Positions 15,548-24,693 of a DNA stretch of 64,000 bases are shown here, piece by piece. The translations under genes and the position numbers were made by a program. How positions within the stretch are numbered: position 1 is the stretch's first letter; the number at the start of each line of letters is the position of its first letter. A model generated the notes under the pieces. That model searched no databases and was not told where the DNA came from. It saw only the letters and a list, made by a program, of their open reading frames with translations. The DNA is taken from positions 1-64,000 of the forward strand of contig NZ_JAILYH010000004.1 of the NCBI RefSeq assembly GCF_019793435.1, given 5' to 3'. Source of the stretch: Rhizobium redzepovicii (GTDB lineage Bacteria; Pseudomonadota; Alphaproteobacteria; Rhizobiales; Rhizobiaceae).

Positions 15548-16432
15548 ATGACCGAAACAAAATCCCCGGCAGATCGTGACGAGGTGCCGGCCGGCGGAGA
15601 TGATCCCAAGTCCGGTGCCGACGTGTCCTTCCCCTACGACAGGATGACCATCGAGCAGTTCCGAAAGCGTTTCCCCCGTGCCCGCTGGAGCGACGCTCGC
15701 AAGGCCTGGTTCGTCCCCGGCCGGACGGCGCCCCGCCGCATCGGCCGATGGCTTGCGGAGCTGGAGGCCGAAGCCGACGCCCATGCGGATGCCAAGGGGC
15801 GCGACTCTTTTTCCTTCGATCCGATCGACAGCCCATATCTTCAACTCGGCAAGGCAGGTTTTCGAATCCGCACGCCATACTCGAAAACCGTCGTCGACGA
15901 ACTGCGCGAGGTGCCGTTCTCTCGCTGGGACGGCGATCTCAGAATATGGCACGTTCCTTTCCGATCCTATGAGGACCTCAGGCGCAGATGGCCCGATATC
16001 GAGGCGGCGGCTCGCAGAAACGAGCCGGAAGAGAGACGGCGCCGGGCCGAGGAGCGGAAAGGGACGGAATTGGAAAAGCGCAGCAAGCTGCGCTCTGCGG
16101 AACGAAAGCGTCATCGCTACCCGCTTCCCGGCAACGACCTGCCGCCGCTGGGAAGACCGGTCGCCATCTCCTACGGCATTGTCATCTTTACTGAGATCAC
16201 CGGCGAACTGGCCGACCCGGATATCGTCGCGGATTTCTATCCCGGCGTGACCGAGGATCACGTCTGGGGATATTGGCGGGCGCCCACGCTCGAAGAACTC
16301 CTCCGCACCTGGCCTGCGAAAACGCCTGCCGTTCAAGGCGCCGAGTGGTGGCTGCCGACGATTGCGGAACTGAGGCCGGCGCGGCGCGCGGCAAGATCGC
16401 GGGAAGCCAGGAGGCGTGGGACGCACCTGTGA
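15548..16432 (+). CDS. protein with two HARP-like repeats, no helicase (294 aa)
   Basis: Residues ~28-57 (FPYDRMTIEQFRKRFP then ARWSDARKAWFVP) and ~105-148 (FRIRTPYSKTVVDELREVP then WDGDLRIWHVP) repeat the pattern F-x-Y...fk-x-lP-x-a-r-W-d...W-x-VP. That pattern is typical of the HARP domain that lets SMARCAL1-type annealing helicases bind forked DNA. A basic/acidic coiled stretch (~155-190) and a C-terminal unknown domain (YGIVIFTEITGELADPDIVA) follow. No helicase motifs are present. The start is uncertain because no clear ribosome-binding site exists before ATG 15548, and GTG 15482 is an alternative. A DNA-binding role is inferred only. Confidence 0.6.
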   Translation: MTETKSPADRDEVPAGGDDPKSGADVSFPYDRMTIEQFRKRFPRARWSDARKAWFVPGRTAPRRIGRWLAELEAEADAHADAKGRDSFSFDPIDSPYLQLGKAGFRIRTPYSKTVVDELREVPFSRWDGDLRIWHVPFRSYEDLRRRWPDIEAAARRNEPEERRRRAEERKGTELEKRSKLRSAERKRHRYPLPGNDLPPLGRPVAISYGIVIFTEITGELADPDIVADFYPGVTEDHVWGYWRAPTLEELLRTWPAKTPAVQGAEWWLPTIAELRPARRAARSREARRRGTHL

Positions 16433-16518
16433 TTTGAAGGAGGACATAAGCGGCTAAGCCTAAAGTCCGAGGATCTTTGCTCGATGGAACAAGTTTCGGC
16501 GATGGCCATTTGTCGTCT

Positions 16519-17517
16519 ATGAAAACAGCCCTGTCGATGTCGCTGCTCGCTTTGATCATCTCCGTTGGCGATGGTGTCGCGGCGGAACTCAAACCCGATG
16601 CGATCAACGCCGCTTCGATTGCATCAATCAAAACAGAAAAGCGCTCGTCCGAAGATCCGGACCCGGCAATCGTCCGCCTCCAGGTCCTTCTCGACCGGGC
16701 AGGCGCATCTCCTGGCGTCATTGACGGGCTCGCCGGCGAGAACGTCAACAAGGCGGTGGCCGGTTTCGAGGCCATGAACAACCTGCCCGTCGATGGCAGG
16801 CCGGATCCGAACGTCGTTTCCCGGTTGGAAGAGGATGCCCTGATCCCGATCGTTGAAAGCTATGTCGTCTCGGCGGACGATGCCAAGGGCCTCGTCGATC
16901 GGATACCCGAGGATTATGGCGAGAAGGCCAAGATGCAGAGCCTGGGATATACCAGCGTTGCGGAAAAGCTGTCCGAGCGGTTCCACATGGGTATCGATCT
17001 CGTCAATGCGCTCAACCCGGCTTCGCAATTTGCGCCTGGCGACACGGTTTGGGTGGTGAATCCCGGTCCCCCGAGGAAAGGCAAGGTCAAGAGGATCGAG
17101 GCCGACAGGAAGACGGGCCAGGTGCTCGCCTATGCTGAGGACGGAGCGCTGCTTGCAGTCTATCCCGCGACGATCGGCAGCGAAGACAACCCGGCGCCGT
17201 CGGGCAAACACAAGGTCAAGGGCGTCGCGAGAATGCCGGTCTACCGCTATGACCCGAAGCGCAACTTCAAGCAGGGAAAGAACGACAAGGTCCTGACCAT
17301 TCCGAAAGGGCCGAACGGCCCGGTCGGCACCGTCTGGATCGATCTGACCGAGCCGACCTATGGCATACATGGGACACCTGAGCCAAAGCTGATCGACAAG
17401 GTTGGCTCGCATGGCTGCGTGCGGCTGACGAACTGGGACGTTGAAGAACTGGCCGGCATGGTCAAGCCGGGCATCCTGGTCGATTTCGTCGATCGAAGTT
17501 CAGCCGCTCCGAAGTGA
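16519..17517 (+). CDS. L,D-transpeptidase with peptidoglycan-binding and LysM-like regions
   Basis: 332 aa. Signal peptide MKTALSMSLLALIISVGDGVA; a peptidoglycan-binding-like helical domain (LQVLLDRAGASPGVIDGLAG, ~residues 50-95); a LysM-like segment (FHMGIDLVNALNPASQFAPG); and a C-terminal YkuD catalytic domain ending GIHGTPEP...GSHGCVRLTNWD with the catalytic His and Cys. It forms 3-3 peptidoglycan cross-links or attaches proteins to peptidoglycan in the periplasm. A GGAAC-N18-TT sequence (16486-16510) lies only a few bases before the ATG, so it would give a near-leaderless message; I treat it as doubtful. Confidence 0.9.
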   Translation: MKTALSMSLLALIISVGDGVAAELKPDAINAASIASIKTEKRSSEDPDPAIVRLQVLLDRAGASPGVIDGLAGENVNKAVAGFEAMNNLPVDGRPDPNVVSRLEEDALIPIVESYVVSADDAKGLVDRIPEDYGEKAKMQSLGYTSVAEKLSERFHMGIDLVNALNPASQFAPGDTVWVVNPGPPRKGKVKRIEADRKTGQVLAYAEDGALLAVYPATIGSEDNPAPSGKHKVKGVARMPVYRYDPKRNFKQGKNDKVLTIPKGPNGPVGTVWIDLTEPTYGIHGTPEPKLIDKVGSHGCVRLTNWDVEELAGMVKPGILVDFVDRSSAAPK

Positions 17518-17565
17518 GAGGGAAGAGATCGCCAAATCCCCGCCCTCGTTTCGCTCCGTCGGCGT

Positions 17566-18357
17566 TTACGAAGCCTTGGCTTCGAAAGCGGGAGCGAAAT
17601 CACCGAGCGATTTCGCCTTGAGAATCGTGCCCTCGATATCCTGCTCCACGATCGCCTCCAGATCGGCAAAGCTGTCGATGACGTAGTAGATCGGCTGGAG
17701 AATATCGATGCGGTAGGGCGTCCTCAGCACACTCAGCAGATCGAACGGCCGAAACTCGCAGGTCGTGCCTTCGGTTGCCGCTTTCGCTTCGCTTGGCGAC
17801 GAGACAATGCCTGCGCCGAAGCAGCGGCGGCCCTGCGGCGTGTTGATCAGCCCGAATTCGACGGTGAACCAGAAGATGCGGAACAGGTGCCAGGAATAAC
17901 CTTTGCCGAGACGGACGGCGGTTTCGCCGAAATGGCGCACGAAATTGGTATAGCTCTGGTTGGTCAGCAGCGGGCAATGGCCGAACACCTCGTGAAAGAG
18001 GTCAGGTTCCTCGATATAGTCGATATGCTCGCGGCGGCGCAGGAAGGTTGCCAGCGGGAATTTGCCTTGCGACAGAAGCTCGTAAAAGCGCGAGGGCGGG
18101 ATGAGCGCCGGCACGCCTTCGACGCCGAAGCCGGTGGTCTCGTTCAGGCGCCTGTTCACATCGAGAAGCTGCGGCACTTTCTCCGGCTTGAGCCCCAGCA
18201 ATGTGACGCCGTCTAGATATTCGCGGCAGGCAGTATCGGCCAGCATCTTCATCTGGCGCCGGTAGAGTTCGCCCCAGATCGCGTCTTCCTCGGGTGTGTA
18301 GTCATAAAGGCCGTCCGGGCCGGGCAATTTAGCGGTGTAGCTGCTTTCCTTGGTCAT
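17566..18357 (-). CDS. phhA: phenylalanine 4-monooxygenase
   Basis: Pterin-dependent, iron-containing hydroxylase converting phenylalanine to tyrosine; 263 aa, normal for bacterial PhhA. The iron ligands are seen in HEVFGHCPLL (two His) and the Glu of FTVEFGL. Start at ATG 18357, with GGGAGGAT upstream; a longer in-frame extension overlaps the divergent regulator and is rejected. It is divergent from an Lrp/AsnC regulator (18482), which is the arrangement expected for local control. It feeds the tyrosine pathway encoded at 19.6-23.8 kb. Confidence 0.95.
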   Translation of the reverse strand: MTKESSYTAKLPGPDGLYDYTPEEDAIWGELYRRQMKMLADTACREYLDGVTLLGLKPEKVPQLLDVNRRLNETTGFGVEGVPALIPPSRFYELLSQGKFPLATFLRRREHIDYIEEPDLFHEVFGHCPLLTNQSYTNFVRHFGETAVRLGKGYSWHLFRIFWFTVEFGLINTPQGRRCFGAGIVSSPSEAKAATEGTTCEFRPFDLLSVLRTPYRIDILQPIYYVIDSFADLEAIVEQDIEGTILKAKSLGDFAPAFEAKAS

Positions 18358-18481
18358 AGGCTGATCCTCCCGGAACACGACGATATGGTTGCCATTATCC
18401 TCCAGCTTCGGCGGATTTTCTTTTCTTTCATCTTGGGTCTTGCAATAATGGTGGCAAATTTTCCCGAGCCTGGGGCTAGAA

Positions 18482-18943
18482 ATGAAAGAAACTGGGAATT
18501 TTCGCCGCACCCTTCTGCAGCTCATCCAGGCCGACGGCAGCCTGTCGCTGGCAGATCTTGCTGAGAAGGCCGGCATGTCGCAGAGCTCCGCCTGGCGGAA
18601 GATCCAGGAACTTGAAGCCGACGGTGTTATCCGCAAGCGGGTGACGCTGCTCGATCCCGGCAAACTCGATCTCAAGCTCTGCGTGATCGCGCATGTGACG
18701 CTGGAAGATCACCATGAAGAGGCAGTCGCCTCTTTCGCTACGGTGGTGCTGGAGCGGCCGGAGATCATGGAGTGTTATGCCTTGTCGGGCGCCTTCGACT
18801 ATATGCTCAAGATCCGGGCGAGGGACGTGGAAAGCTACGAAGCCTTCATGACGCGCTACCTTATGCGCAACCCGCACGTGCGCACCGTGGTCTCGAGCTT
18901 CGTGCTGCGCGAACTGAAATTCTCGACCGAATTGCCGCTCTGA
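18482..18943 (+). CDS. Lrp/AsnC-family transcriptional regulator (likely phhA regulator)
   Basis: 153 aa: N-terminal winged HTH (LSLADLAEKAGMSQSSAWRK, residues ~20-45) and a C-terminal RAM/AsnC ligand-binding domain (residues ~70-145; ALSGAFDYMLKIRARDVESY). It is divergently transcribed from phhA across 124 bp, so it likely binds there and senses an aromatic amino acid; this is inference from position. It shares only family-level similarity with the second Lrp protein at 18979. Confidence 0.92.
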   Translation: MKETGNFRRTLLQLIQADGSLSLADLAEKAGMSQSSAWRKIQELEADGVIRKRVTLLDPGKLDLKLCVIAHVTLEDHHEEAVASFATVVLERPEIMECYALSGAFDYMLKIRARDVESYEAFMTRYLMRNPHVRTVVSSFVLRELKFSTELPL

Positions 18944-18978
18944 CGCCTGCCGCCGGCGGGGCGGGGATGTTTTCAAAC

Positions 18979-19479
18979 TTATCGCATGCTGTCGCCATGC
19001 CGGCCGCCCGGCATGTGCACAGGAAAGCCCTCGAATGTCTTCAGCGTGTCGAGCACGATCGAGGTCTTCACGTGCTGGACCGACTCGTGCGGCAAGAGAA
19101 CGTCGTTGACGAATTTTGAAAGGTCGGCGAGGCCGCGGGCCGCCACCTTCAGGTGGTAGTCCATTTCACCCGTCAAGGCATAGGCTTCGAGAACCTCCGG
19201 CAGCCCGTTGATCAACTGCGAAAATCGGCGGGCATTGTCTCTATTGTGGGTCGCAAGCGTCACGGAAATGACCACCAGCATATCCAGGCCCAGCTTCTCC
19301 CGATCGAGATAGGCCCGGTAGCTGCGAATATAGCCCTCGGCTTCCAGCCGCGTGCGCCGGCGCGAGCATTGCGACGGTGAAAGCGCGATACGATCCCCCA
19401 GTTCGTTATTCGTCAACCTGCCGTCCTTTTGCAGTTCCTCGAGCAGGCGCAAATCCAATTTGTCGAGCTGTTCATCCAT
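18979..19479 (-). CDS. Lrp/AsnC-family transcriptional regulator (likely hppD regulator)
   Basis: 166 aa: HTH LTNNELGDRIALSPSQCSRR and a RAM domain with YALTGEMDYHLKVAARGLAD. ATG 19479 is preceded by GGAG; an earlier in-frame ATG (19497) lacks this. Divergent from hppD with a 129-bp gap containing repeated TTTGCAC-like sequences, the probable operator region. It ends 36 bp from the end of the first Lrp gene (convergent). Confidence 0.92.
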   Translation of the reverse strand: MDEQLDKLDLRLLEELQKDGRLTNNELGDRIALSPSQCSRRRTRLEAEGYIRSYRAYLDREKLGLDMLVVISVTLATHNRDNARRFSQLINGLPEVLEAYALTGEMDYHLKVAARGLADLSKFVNDVLLPHESVQHVKTSIVLDTLKTFEGFPVHMPGGRHGDSMR

Positions 19480-19547
19480 TGCAAGAAATCTCCACATTGC
19501 TCACGAACCGTGCATAATATCTTCTCTTGATATGAAGAATGCAAGGA

Positions 19548-19578
19548 TTTTGCACGTGTTTTGCGCCACACTTTGCAC
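19548..19578. promoter_or_regulatory. repeated TTTTGC elements in the lrp-hppD divergent promoter
   Basis: TTTTGCAC (19548-19555), TTTTGCGC (19559-19566) and CTTTGCAC (19571-19578) are spaced 11-12 bp apart, i.e. on the same face of the helix, with TGCATAAT and TGCAAGGA nearby. Phased repeats suit an Lrp-type octamer or dimer array. The site sits 31 bp before the hppD start. Confidence 0.4.
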
Positions 19579-19608
19579 AGTTAAACTCCATCTCGTCAGG
19601 AGGAGAAA

Positions 19609-20718
19609 ATGGGTCCTTTCCCGCATGATGCGCCGCCATCCGAAATCACCGCCGACAACCCGGCCGGCACCGACGGCTTCGAATTCGTTGAGTTCGCGCA
19701 TCCCGAACCCGAGAAGCTCAGCGAACTTTTCACGCGCATGGGCTATGTAGCCGTTGCCAGGCACAAGACGAAAGACATCACCGTCTGGCGCCAGGGCGAC
19801 ATCAACTATGTCGTCAATGCCGAGCCCGGCAGCCATGCCGCTCACTTTGTCGATAAGCACGGTCCCTGCGCCGCATCGATGGCCTGGCGGGTCGTCGACG
19901 CCAAACATGCTTTCGACCATGCCGTGTCGAAAGGCGCCGTTCCCTATGAAGGTGACGACAAGATGCTTGATGTTCCGGCAATTGTCGGCATTGGCGGCTC
20001 GCTGCTCTATTTCGTCGAGACCTATGGCGCCAAGGGATCGGCCTACGATGTCGAGTTCGATTGGCTTGGTGAGCGCAATCCGCGTCCTGAGGGGATCGGC
20101 TTCTATTATCTCGACCATCTCACGCACAATGTCTTCCGCGGCAATATGGACAAGTGGTGGGATTTCTACCGCGAGCTGTTCAATTTCAAGCAGATCCACT
20201 TCTTCGACATTGACGGTCGCATCACCGGTCTGGTCAGCCGCGCCATCACCTCGCCCTGCGGCAAGATTCGCATTCCGCTGAATGAATCGAAGGACGACAC
20301 CAGCCAGATCGAGGAATATCTGAAGAAGTACCGGGGCGAGGGCATCCAGCACATCGCCGTCGGCACCGAGGATATTTACGGCGCCACCGACCGGCTTGCC
20401 GACAACGGCCTGCGCTTCATGCCGGGTCCGCCGGAGACCTATTACGACATGTCCTATGAACGGGTGAACGGCCATAGCGAACCGATCGAGCGCATGAAGA
20501 AGCACGGCATCCTGATCGACGGGGAGGGCGTGGTGAATGGCGGCATGACGAAAATCCTGCTGCAGATCTTCTCGAAAACCGTGATCGGCCCGATCTTCTT
20601 CGAATTCATCCAGCGCAAGGGCGACGAAGGCTTCGGCGAAGGCAATTTCCGGGCGCTGTTCGAGTCGATCGAGGCCGATCAGATCAAGCGTGGTGTCATC
20701 GGGACGGCGGCGGAGTAA
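19609..20718 (+). CDS. hppD: 4-hydroxyphenylpyruvate dioxygenase
   Basis: 369 aa. Fe(II) enzyme converting 4-hydroxyphenylpyruvate to homogentisate. Two VOC half-domains are visible; the C-terminal half holds the iron-binding His-x-Thr/His region (YYLDHLTHNVFRGNM; GIQHIAVGTED) and the closing motif LLQIFSKTVIGPIFFEFIQR with the third ligand Glu. AGGAGG precedes the ATG. First gene of hppD-hmgA-fahA-maiA. Confidence 0.96.
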   Translation: MGPFPHDAPPSEITADNPAGTDGFEFVEFAHPEPEKLSELFTRMGYVAVARHKTKDITVWRQGDINYVVNAEPGSHAAHFVDKHGPCAASMAWRVVDAKHAFDHAVSKGAVPYEGDDKMLDVPAIVGIGGSLLYFVETYGAKGSAYDVEFDWLGERNPRPEGIGFYYLDHLTHNVFRGNMDKWWDFYRELFNFKQIHFFDIDGRITGLVSRAITSPCGKIRIPLNESKDDTSQIEEYLKKYRGEGIQHIAVGTEDIYGATDRLADNGLRFMPGPPETYYDMSYERVNGHSEPIERMKKHGILIDGEGVVNGGMTKILLQIFSKTVIGPIFFEFIQRKGDEGFGEGNFRALFESIEADQIKRGVIGTAAE

Positions 20719-20721
20719 ACT

Positions 20722-20759
20722 CTCTCGCACGTCTGAAAAGACGCGCGGCGCAGCGAGAG
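20722..20759 (+). repeat. nested inverted repeat between hppD and hmgA
   Basis: Outer arms CTCTCGC (20722-20728) and GCGAGAG (20753-20759) enclose a tight hairpin CGTCT-GAAA-AGACG (20730-20743, GAAA tetraloop). There is no T-tract, so it is probably an mRNA processing or stability element rather than a terminator. Confidence 0.4.
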
Positions 20760-20777
20760 TGATGGGAGGAGTTGAGC

Positions 20778-22139
20778 ATGGACCAGACATCGATCCAGAC
20801 GTCCGGCGGTGAAGCCGCGGCGACGGACACACTGAAATATATGCCGGGTTTCGGCAACGACTTCGAAACCGAGTCGCTTCCCGGCGCCTTGCCGCAGGGC
20901 CAGAACAGCCCGCAGAAATGCAATTACGGCCTCTATGCCGAGCAGCTTTCCGGCTCGCCGTTCACCGCCCCGCGCGGCACGAACGAGAGGTCCTGGCTTT
21001 ACCGCATCCGCCCGAGCGTGCGTCACACCCGCCGCTTCTCCAACGCTTCCTATCCGCTCTGGAAGACCGCGCCCTGCCTCGACGAGCATTCGCTCCCTCT
21101 CGGCCAGCTTCGCTGGGACCCTATCCCCGCGCCGACCGAAAGACTGAATTTTCTGGAAGGAGTACGGACGATCACGACGGCAGGCGATGCCGTGACCCAG
21201 GTCGGCATGTCGGCCCATGCCTATGTCTTCAATGAGGACATGGTCGACGATTACTTCTTCAACGCCGATGGCGAACTGCTGATCGTGCCGCAGCTCGGCG
21301 CCCTCAGGGTGTTCACCGAAATGGGCATCATGGATGTGGAGCCGCTGGAAATATGCCTCATCCCCCGCGGCATGATGTTCAAGGTCCTCAGGATCGGCGA
21401 GCAGCCGGTCTGGCGCGGTTACATCTGTGAAAACTACGGCGCCAAATTCACGCTGCCGGAACGTGGCCCGATCGGCGCCAACTGCCTGGCGAACCCGCGC
21501 GATTTCAAGACGCCTGTCGCCACCTACGAGGACAAGGAGAAGCCTTGCCGCGTGCATGTGAAGTGGTGCGGAAAATTCTATGTCACCGAGATCGGCCATT
21601 CGCCGCTCGATGTCGTGGCCTGGCACGGCAATTATGCCCCGTTCAAATACGATCTCAGGACATTTTCTCCGGTCGGCGCCATCCTCTTCGATCATCCCGA
21701 TCCGTCGATCTTTTCGGTGCTGACCGCGCCGACCGAAGATGCCGGCACGGCGAATGTCGATTTCGTGATCTTTCCGCCGCGCTGGCTGGTGGCCGAGCAT
21801 ACCTTCCGTCCGCCCTGGTATCATCGCAACATCATGAGCGAGTTCATGGGGCTGATCCATGGCCAGTATGACGCCAAGGAGGAGGGCTTCGTGCCCGGCG
21901 GCATCAGCCTGCACAATATGATGCTGCCGCACGGGCCGGATGCGCTCGCCTTCGAAAAGGCAGCCAATGCCGAGCTCAAACCGGTGAAGCTCGATCACAC
22001 CATGGCCTTCATGTTCGAGACCCGATACCCGCAGCAACTGACGAAATACGCCGCCGAGCTGGAAACGCTGCAGGACGATTATCTCGAGTGCTGGGACGGG
22101 TTGGAACGCAAGTTCGACGGAACCCCCGGTATCAAGTGA
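20778..22139 (+). CDS. hmgA: homogentisate 1,2-dioxygenase
   Basis: 453 aa. Opens the aromatic ring of homogentisate to give maleylacetoacetate; Fe(II) cupin-type enzyme. Characteristic N-terminus ([19 protein letters not shown]) and the family signature [17 protein letters not shown] near the C-terminus, with the metal-binding His/Glu region in [17 protein letters not shown] 20778 has GGGAGGA 7 nt upstream; TTG 20772 is less likely. It lies 59 bp after hppD and 18 bp before fahA. Confidence 0.96.
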   Translation: MDQTSIQTSGGEAAATDTLKYMPGFGNDFETESLPGALPQGQNSPQKCNYGLYAEQLSGSPFTAPRGTNERSWLYRIRPSVRHTRRFSNASYPLWKTAPCLDEHSLPLGQLRWDPIPAPTERLNFLEGVRTITTAGDAVTQVGMSAHAYVFNEDMVDDYFFNADGELLIVPQLGALRVFTEMGIMDVEPLEICLIPRGMMFKVLRIGEQPVWRGYICENYGAKFTLPERGPIGANCLANPRDFKTPVATYEDKEKPCRVHVKWCGKFYVTEIGHSPLDVVAWHGNYAPFKYDLRTFSPVGAILFDHPDPSIFSVLTAPTEDAGTANVDFVIFPPRWLVAEHTFRPPWYHRNIMSEFMGLIHGQYDAKEEGFVPGGISLHNMMLPHGPDALAFEKAANAELKPVKLDHTMAFMFETRYPQQLTKYAAELETLQDDYLECWDGLERKFDGTPGIK

Positions 22140-22157
22140 TAGCATCGGAATCGACAC

Positions 22158-23183
22158 ATGAAACTTGCGACCTTGAAGGACTCCACCAGGGACGGCCGCC
22201 TCGTCGTCGTGTCCCGCGACCTGACCCGCTGCTCGGAAGTCGGCCACATCGCCCGCACGCTGCAGGCAGCCCTCGACGACTGGGAGCATGTGGCGCCGAG
22301 ACTCCGGCTGATTGCCGAAGGCATCGAGACCGGCGCCCAGCCGACGCTCCGTTTTCACGAGCATGACGCTACGTCACCTCTTCCGCGGGCCTATCAATGG
22401 GCCGACGGTTCCGCCTACGTCAACCATGTCGAACTGGTGCGCAAGGCCCGCGGAGCCGAGATGCCGGCAAGCTTCTGGACCGACCCGCTGATGTACCAGG
22501 GCGGCTCGGATGTCTTCCTCGCGCCGCGCGATCCGATCGTCGCGGCCGACGAGGCTCATGGCATTGATATGGAGGGCGAGGTCGCCGTCATCACCGGCGA
22601 CGTCGGCATGGGGGCAAGCTCTGAGGCCGCCCGCGACGCCATCCGCCTGGTGATGCTCGTCAACGACGTGTCGCTGCGCGGCCTGATCCCCGAGGAACTG
22701 GCCAAGGGATTCGGTTTCTTCCAGTCCAAGCCGGCCTCGGCCTTTTCGCCTGTTGCGGTGACGCCGGACGAGCTGGGGGAGGCGTGGGATGGCGGCAAGC
22801 TGCATCTGCCGCTGCTCGTCAGCCTGAACGGCAAACCCTTCGGCAAGGCCAATGCCGGCATCGACATGACCTTCGATTTCGGCCAGCTGATTGCCCATGC
22901 CGCCAAGACCCGCCATCTCGCGGCCGGAACGATCATCGGCTCGGGAACGGTGTCCAACAAGCGGGACGGCGGCCCGGGCCGGCCGGTCGAAGACGGCGGC
23001 GACGGTTATTCCTGCATCGCCGAAATCCGGATGATCGAGACGATCGAAACCGGCGCGCCGACTACGCCCTTCATGCGGTTCGGCGATCAGGTCCGCATCG
23101 AGATGAAGGACCGTGCCGGCCATTCGATCTTCGGGGCGATCGAGCAGACGGTCGAACGCTATGGCGGAGTGAGGGCGGAATGA
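22158..23183 (+). CDS. fahA: fumarylacetoacetate hydrolase family protein
   Basis: 341 aa. Last step of tyrosine breakdown: fumarylacetoacetate to fumarate and acetoacetate. The FAH fold is recognised from EGEVAVITGDVGMG, LVNDVSLRGLIPEEL, FFQSKPASAFSPVAVTPDEL and GSGTVSNKR. It is the shorter bacterial form, not the ~420-aa eukaryotic form. The stop overlaps the maiA start by 4 bp (ATGA at 23180-23183), so the two are translationally coupled. Confidence 0.93.
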   Translation: MKLATLKDSTRDGRLVVVSRDLTRCSEVGHIARTLQAALDDWEHVAPRLRLIAEGIETGAQPTLRFHEHDATSPLPRAYQWADGSAYVNHVELVRKARGAEMPASFWTDPLMYQGGSDVFLAPRDPIVAADEAHGIDMEGEVAVITGDVGMGASSEAARDAIRLVMLVNDVSLRGLIPEELAKGFGFFQSKPASAFSPVAVTPDELGEAWDGGKLHLPLLVSLNGKPFGKANAGIDMTFDFGQLIAHAAKTRHLAAGTIIGSGTVSNKRDGGPGRPVEDGGDGYSCIAEIRMIETIETGAPTTPFMRFGDQVRIEMKDRAGHSIFGAIEQTVERYGGVRAE

Positions 23184-23812
23184 GCGAGGTCGTTCTCTAC
23201 GACTACTGGCGATCGTCGGCGAGTTATCGCGTCCGCATCGCGCTCAACCTGCTGGAGATCGACTACAGGACGGTGCCAGTCAACCTTCTGGAGGCAGCCC
23301 ACAGGAAGCCGGACTATCTCGCGCTGAACCCGCAGGGGCTGGTGCCGACCCTGGTGATCGACGGGCAAGTTCTGACCCAGTCGCTGGCCATCATCGAATA
23401 CCTGGCCGAGCTACGCCCGGAATGTCGATTGCTACCATCGGACATCACCGACCGTCAGCATGTCCGCGCGTTGGCCTATGCGGTCGCCATGGACATCCAT
23501 CCGATCTGCAACCTGCATGTCGTGGCGCATCTGATTGAGGTGACCGAGAAGGCTGGCGCGCGCGAGGAGTGGATGAAGCATTTCATCGCAGACGGGCTTG
23601 GCAAACTGGAGGCGATGATCGATGACGCCGGCGGAACCTTCAGCTTCGGCGATCAGCCAACGATGGCCGACCTCTGCCTTGTCCCGCAAGTCTATAACGC
23701 CCGTCGCTGGGGCGTTGATCTCACGCATCTCAAACGCATCGTCGATATCGATACCCGGTGCGCCGAACTGCCGGCCTTCCAGGCGGCGCATCCCGACTGC
23801 GTAAAGCCGTAA
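23180..23812 (+). CDS. maiA: maleylacetoacetate isomerase (zeta-class GST)
   Basis: 210 aa. Glutathione-dependent cis-trans isomerase acting between HmgA and FahA. The zeta-class active-site segment YWRSSASYRVRIALN lies at residues 8-22, the glutathione-binding LNPQGLVPTL and DGQVLTQSLAIIEYL follow, and the C-terminal GST helices contain FSFGDQPTMADLCLVPQVYN. ATG 23180 overlaps the fahA stop. End of the tyrosine operon. Confidence 0.95.
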   Translation: MSEVVLYDYWRSSASYRVRIALNLLEIDYRTVPVNLLEAAHRKPDYLALNPQGLVPTLVIDGQVLTQSLAIIEYLAELRPECRLLPSDITDRQHVRALAYAVAMDIHPICNLHVVAHLIEVTEKAGAREEWMKHFIADGLGKLEAMIDDAGGTFSFGDQPTMADLCLVPQVYNARRWGVDLTHLKRIVDIDTRCAELPAFQAAHPDCVKP

Positions 23813-23867
23813 CGTCACCGTCTTGGTACAAGGCATTAGGCTGAGGCTCGGCGATTGGGCGGAGAGA

Positions 23868-24338
23868 CTACGCGTCCCGCCACGAAGGGAACGTCGCCGC
23901 CTGGCCCAGTCGCGTTCCGCTTTCGTCGATAAGCTGCCAGACGGTCACGTTCTCGATCCAGAAACGCCGCCCCGATTTCGCGATCCGGAGGCCGCGGCCA
24001 TTCTCGACAAAACCATCGCGGGTCACGCTGTCCAGCAGCCGCTGACGCTCGGCGCGATCCGGCTGCTCGGCCGAAAGCCGCGAGGGCAGCGTAATGAATT
24101 CATCCCAGCTATATTCGAAGCAGGTCTGCGCGATGCGGTTCGCATAAATGAAGCGCGGGTCGGGCAGGGCATTGTGCGCGAGGACCACGAAAGGCGCGAG
24201 GTTGTAGAGCCAGTCCGGCCCTTGCCCCTCCTGAACAAGAGGGCGACCTATAATGCGCAGGTGGCTGCCGGTGAGGAGGGAGAAGAAATCGGGATCGCTC
24301 CTCAGGTCAAGGGCGTGATTGCCATAAATAGAAGTCAC
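23868..24338 (-). CDS. MEKHLA domain-containing protein (156 aa)
   Basis: PAS-related MEKHLA domain spanning nearly the whole protein: LAPFVVLAHNALPDPRFIYA, AQTCFEYSWDEFITLPSRLS and a C-terminal GRRFWIENVTVWQLIDESG with LGQAATFPSW. In plants the domain ends HD-ZIP III factors; bacterial stand-alone versions are of unknown role, probably ligand or redox sensing. Convergent with maiA and divergent from the ClpP-like gene. No fused output domain. Confidence 0.85.
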   Translation of the reverse strand: MTSIYGNHALDLRSDPDFFSLLTGSHLRIIGRPLVQEGQGPDWLYNLAPFVVLAHNALPDPRFIYANRIAQTCFEYSWDEFITLPSRLSAEQPDRAERQRLLDSVTRDGFVENGRGLRIAKSGRRFWIENVTVWQLIDESGTRLGQAATFPSWRDA

Positions 24339-24693
24339 GAAGTGCCTCGTTGGTCAACTGCTTCGGTGCAGGCGACATAGCCGATATTCATTGCATAGGT
24401 CTATGATGTCTGGCGAACCGTGATCCTTTCCGGCGAGGACCGGCATTTACCTTGTCTCAACACTTCTGATTGTGACACTTGCCAGAAGATCGCCCGTTGT
24501 GCATTGATCGTAAGCTGCTGGGGTCGCTATCAACATTCTCTGCGAAGCTATTGTTCTGCAGACGCAATCGGCGTCGGCTGAGCGCGGACGCCGGGATTCA
24601 CGGGGCAGGTGATTTCGTCATCCGGCCACACCCTGGCAAGCTATGCTGCGAATGACGACAGGAGAGGTAGAGGTGCTCGAGGGCTGGGGAATA
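24339..24693. other. intergenic region without recognised gene
   Basis: 355 bp between two divergent genes. I see no tRNA, convincing hairpin terminator or clear promoter consensus here. It should contain the promoters of both neighbours. Confidence 0.5.

Noticed and set aside
16486..16510. GGAAC-N18-TT before the L,D-transpeptidase gene
   Set aside because: The -10 would be only ~8 bp before the ATG, so a near-leaderless transcript would be needed; kept only as a remark.
17569..17584. Perfect inverted repeat CGAAGCCTTGGCTTCG at the end of phhA
   Set aside because: Almost no loop and no T-tract; may be chance within the coding end, so not called a terminator.
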